From DAIQON01 sp036787835 (GTDB lineage: Bacteria > Patescibacteriota > Saccharimonadia > Saccharimonadales > UBA4665): a stretch of 58,852 bases of DNA. Under the pieces are notes generated by a model. It was not told the origin of the DNA and ran no database searches. It saw nothing but the letters and a program-made list of their open reading frames with translations. A program made the translations under genes and the position numbers. The DNA lies in contig DAIQON010000005.1 of the NCBI GenBank assembly GCA_036787835.1, positions 1 through 58,852 of the forward strand. Reading direction: 5' to 3'. Numbering within the stretch: position 1 is the stretch's first letter; each line of letters begins with the position of its first letter. Positions 57,001 through 58,852 of this stretch are shown in pieces.

Positions 57001-57606
57001 TTCGCTAACACCTAATGCTCTAAGTAATGTAGTAACAGGGATCTTTCGCTTTCGGTCAATCTTAACGAAGATAGCACCGTTAGCTGCAGTCTCAAATTCT
57101 AGCCACGCACCACGTCCAGGTATAACCTTGGCGCCGTATAAGCTTGAAGTACCGTGTTGATCGGCAGTAAAGAAAACACCAGCCGATCGGATTAGCTGGC
57201 TGACTACTACTCGCTCGGCACCATTAATAACAAAAGTACCGCGGCTAGTCATAGCTGGGTAGTCACCGAGATAAATTTCTTGTTCCTTAACTTCACCAGT
57301 AACCTTGTTGATAAGTTCAACGTTGGCTAGTAGTGGGGCGTCAAAGCTAACATTGTTTTCGCGAGCTTCGGCTTCGGTTAGCTTGGGCTTATCGAAATGA
57401 TAGTCTTTGAAGTTTAGAGATAGTTTAGTGCCAGTGTAGTCATCGATTGGACTTATCTCGGCTAGTAGTTCCTTTAGTCCTTCTTCAACGAACCATTGGA
57501 ATGACTTGTTTTGGTGATCGACAAGACTAGGTAATGCTAGTCCGTCATTTTTGTCAGTAAAATAAACTCTTTGTTTTTTTGCTAGTGTAGTTGAATTTTT
57601 CGCCAT
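54022..57606 (-). CDS. rpoB: RNA polymerase beta subunit
   Basis: A 1194-aa subunit: the rifampicin region SQLSQFMDQINPLSELAHKR then RLSSMGPGGLSRERAGFEVR is recognisable, with Ile where E. coli has Asn518. GDKLGGRHGNKGVIARILP and the C-terminal clamp motifs are intact. An acidic tail of about 70 residues ends the protein. GGGGG precedes the ATG by about 13 nt. Upstream, TTATCT and TAATAT 17 nt apart on the minus strand (near 57700) are a possible promoter; otherwise 57607-57907 shows no feature. Confidence 0.97.
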   Translation of the reverse strand: MAKNSTTLAKKQRVYFTDKNDGLALPSLVDHQNKSFQWFVEEGLKELLAEISPIDDYTGTKLSLNFKDYHFDKPKLTEAEARENNVSFDAPLLANVELINKVTGEVKEQEIYLGDYPAMTSRGTFVINGAERVVVSQLIRSAGVFFTADQHGTSSLYGAKVIPGRGAWLEFETAANGAIFVKIDRKRKIPVTTLLRALGVSETQMRDTFKHVDTGKLNYLDKTLEKDATRGQNDALIEVYRRLRPGDLATVENARGLIEHMFYDYKRFDFSRVGRYKINKRLNLDVPNTSKNRILRLEDITAIIAEIMRLNNTQEPADDIDSLANRRVKLVGELVQRQFRIGLLRMERNTKDRMSMSEIETVTPSQLINARPIVAAVREFFASSQLSQFMDQINPLSELAHKRRLSSMGPGGLSRERAGFEVRDAHATHYGRICAVETPEGANIGLVLNLANFARVNDYGFIETPYRKVINAATPKDIVGHIAAVDLDDEKGKVIVKKGAKVTAKDADKLAKISTRVTWPVKAKLTNDIIYLDAFEEETAVIAGAGAATDDNNYFVDERVSARTRLKSGEVDSNDVNYMDASRNQIIGSSAGLIPFIEKNYVYRSLMGSNQQRQAVPLISPQSPIVGTGLEKAAAENTGQVTLAEADGEVISATAQSVVVKYKEGSVTYEPQRFIRSNEGTSINQKVVVSSGDKVKKGDVLVEGMSIEGGELALGKDLIAAFMPWSGYNFEDAIIISRKLVEDDTLTSVHIVDFMIEVRETKLGPEIVTSDIPNVSEETLRHLDEDGIVRIGAEVHPGDILVGKITPKGEQELSSEERLLRAIFGEKAKEVRDTSQRMSNGKHGKVVGVKVFSRENGHELKAGVLKQIQVFVAQMRKIAVGDKLGGRHGNKGVIARILPVEDMPFMADGTPVDIVLNPLGVPSRMNVGQLFETHLGMAARALGLKVASPSFNGVPVSKIQDLLKEAGFPEDGKQQLFDGRTGDAFKEMTTVGSMYMIKLNHMVADKIHARSTGPYTMVTQQPLGGKAQNGGQRFGEMEVWALEAYGAATTLQEMLTIKSDDVYGRSKAYESIIKKTEIVGPKIPESFNVLVKELQGLGLKVDLVHSDNVVDAEAVLASNIQDEAAHLSDIEVPKPSISEVDVTEEASLDEFDSIDLNDGLTADSTAPASDDTVTVAVVSADEDQETVTDSGEVA

Positions 57607-57907
57607 AACTTAAAAAATTGCCCCCTTAATTAGTGGATGGATTATTACGCTCTGTTACTTCGTACGACTTTAATAATTGCTGATACCGTGACTATTTAGC
57701 TAAATATTAAATTTTGTTTTAGTTTAAGATAATTTATTTAGGTTGAAGGTCCCTAAGCTGCTATTACTATAAGAGTTATTTTGATATAAATCCTACAACT
57801 ATCTCAACTTACACTACTTCTTAATATAGTAGTTTGAATGAACAGAGTTAAATAGTCAATAGCAATGTGATAAATATCTCTAAATACAGCCTAAATTAAC
57901 TACTAAA

Positions 57908-58744
57908 TTAGCGGCTTAGTCTTTGTCTCTGGCCGTAGACGGCTTTTAGGTGCTCTCTATTTGGCCGCTTGTTGCCACCTTCGACGTTCCTAAATATTAC
58001 CCTTTTAAATTTATTTCGTCTCGCTGTCCTTATTGTCGACATCGGCATAAGGTCAAAATCTAACTCACTTCCAGCTATGGTTATGGGGCTTGTTTCTAAT
58101 TCGTCTTTGGTCTTTCTTCCAGCCGGTTGTCGACCATCAAGCCTGCTTATATATCTGTTATGGATGTATAGGACCGTCATTGCTTGCAAGATAAACATGC
58201 TACTGCCAGTTTGTTTAGAGATTGAGTTTAATAGTGTTTTATCAACTTCCCATGCTAGTCCGAGACATGCCGTTATAGCAACCGTACTAATACCTAGTAG
58301 CTTAAACCTTTTTAGCCGCTCTTGATCAGTAAATATTGGAGTAGTAACAGTTTCGCCGTCTGTTATAAATCTGACCCTACTGTCGCCAGGGTTATTGGCG
58401 ACTAGACTAAGTGATTCACTTATGACTTTTGGTATGTCAGTCTTAGACCTGAGTAAAGAACCCATATAGATTACGACTTTAGTGTTTTTCGGTGCATTGG
58501 GCTCTATATTTTCTAGGTCGCTAGGATTTTCGATCACTGCCGATACAATAATGTTGCCCATGCCATCATTAGCTCCAAAGCCACTAAAGTGTATCCCACA
58601 CCCCTCAAGAGTTTGAGTATGGCGATCTTCGCGACTTTCAAAATAGTCTGTTACCACTGAATGGTCTATATCAAAGCGGTCAAAGTAGTGACCAATTAAA
58701 TTATCTATTGTAATTTGAGGAAGTTGATCCAGGGATGTCTGCAT
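57908..58744 (-). CDS. Hypothetical membrane protein, 278 aa
   Basis: I start the protein at MQTSLDQLPQ (58744); a 13-residue longer start is possible. The first 150 residues are a soluble domain (TLEGCGIHFSGFGANDGMGN, NTKVVIYMGSLLRSKTDIPK), then two hydrophobic segments near residues 157-175 (LLGISTVAITACLGLAW) and 190-205 (SMFILQAMTVLYIH), then a very basic tail (TARRNKFKRVIF, NREHLKAVYGQRQRL). Family not recognised. It lies alone upstream of rpoB. Confidence 0.6.
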   Translation of the reverse strand: MQTSLDQLPQITIDNLIGHYFDRFDIDHSVVTDYFESREDRHTQTLEGCGIHFSGFGANDGMGNIIVSAVIENPSDLENIEPNAPKNTKVVIYMGSLLRSKTDIPKVISESLSLVANNPGDSRVRFITDGETVTTPIFTDQERLKRFKLLGISTVAITACLGLAWEVDKTLLNSISKQTGSSMFILQAMTVLYIHNRYISRLDGRQPAGRKTKDELETSPITIAGSELDFDLMPMSTIRTARRNKFKRVIFRNVEGGNKRPNREHLKAVYGQRQRLSR

Positions 58745-58806
58745 ATAGCACAAAACTATGTCACAAAACGTACAATAAAGCAATACTTAGGTAAGGTAAT
58801 TATCCC

Positions 58807-58835
58807 TTGACAGTAGGTAAACAGGGGTGTATCAT
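58807..58835 (+). promoter_or_regulatory. Promoter of a gene cut by the window edge
   Basis: Consensus TTGACA (58807-58812), exactly 17 nt, TATCAT (58830-58835), then an ATG at 58842 after 6 nt: a leaderless start whose coding region (MRY...) runs off the window. Confidence 0.7.
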
Positions 58836-58852
58836 TAAAGTATGAGATATAC

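Noticed and set aside
57607..57907. Hidden gene or RNA in the gap upstream of rpoB.
   Set aside because: The region is AT-rich with only a possible rpoB promoter; no ORF or stable fold is apparent by eye.

Overview
The window looks like a chromosome segment of a Patescibacteria (Candidate Phyla Radiation) bacterium, most likely a Saccharibacteria (TM7) relative; this is inference. The support is: an otherwise complete S10-spc-alpha ribosomal block with no rpmD (uL30), zinc-ligand-free versions of S4, S14, L33, L36 and RpoC, many very small accessory genes, and UGA used as an ordinary stop (for example at 8150-8152 and 12322-12324), which argues against the UGA-recoding Gracilibacteria/Absconditabacteria.

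Layout. (1) 1-5.2 kb: accessory array A. Genes (two Nudix enzymes, an SDR, an HD-domain protein, a dipeptidase E-like protein and unknowns) are separated by a 29-nt intergenic repeat that in its best copies begins GTT and ends CCCTCCA. One unit carries a small gene behind a ribosome-mediated attenuator. (2) 5.2-11 kb: small enzymes (cupin, isochorismatase-like, YkgJ-type) and membrane proteins. (3) 11.1-15.5 kb: a glucan cluster GT4-GH57-GH15, then rpmG. (4) 15.8-16.2 kb: tRNA-Thr(GGU), tRNA-Thr(UGU), tRNA-Tyr(GUA). (5) 16.2-21.7 kb: array B, starting at the tRNA-Tyr 3' end. It has eleven copies of a second 28-29-nt repeat that begins GTTC and ends in the tRNA-Tyr acceptor end (TGCACCA, or ACACCA in one copy). 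Almost every interval holds one small gene, and two intervals hold broken genes. (6) 22-23.4 kb: nucleotide house-cleaning genes (YjjX, MazG-like, Nudix). (7) 23.4-28 kb, minus strand: a DAHP synthase-trpS-rluD-holB-TPR operon behind a second attenuator whose leader peptide has a Tyr-Trp-Tyr run. (8) 28-57.6 kb, minus strand: rplM-rpsI, the alpha, spc and S10 blocks, tuf, fusA, rpsG, rpsL, rpoC, rpoB, interrupted on the opposite strand by one unknown gene (32.4 kb) and a tandem pair of paralogous unknowns (44-45.2 kb). (9) The right end holds an unknown membrane protein and the promoter of a gene cut by the window edge.

The most striking feature is the two cassette-like arrays. Both use a repeat of the same length and the same GTT-to-CCA layout, but with different tRNA-like ends. 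Several array-B copies fold with a 5' partner that covaries with the 3' arm, and many units carry their own promoter whose -10 box lies 6-8 nt before the start codon, so the mRNAs should be leaderless. No recombinase is encoded in the window. An integron-like system using tRNA-end-derived sites is the leading hypothesis; a shared tRNA-mimicking mRNA 3' end is the main alternative.
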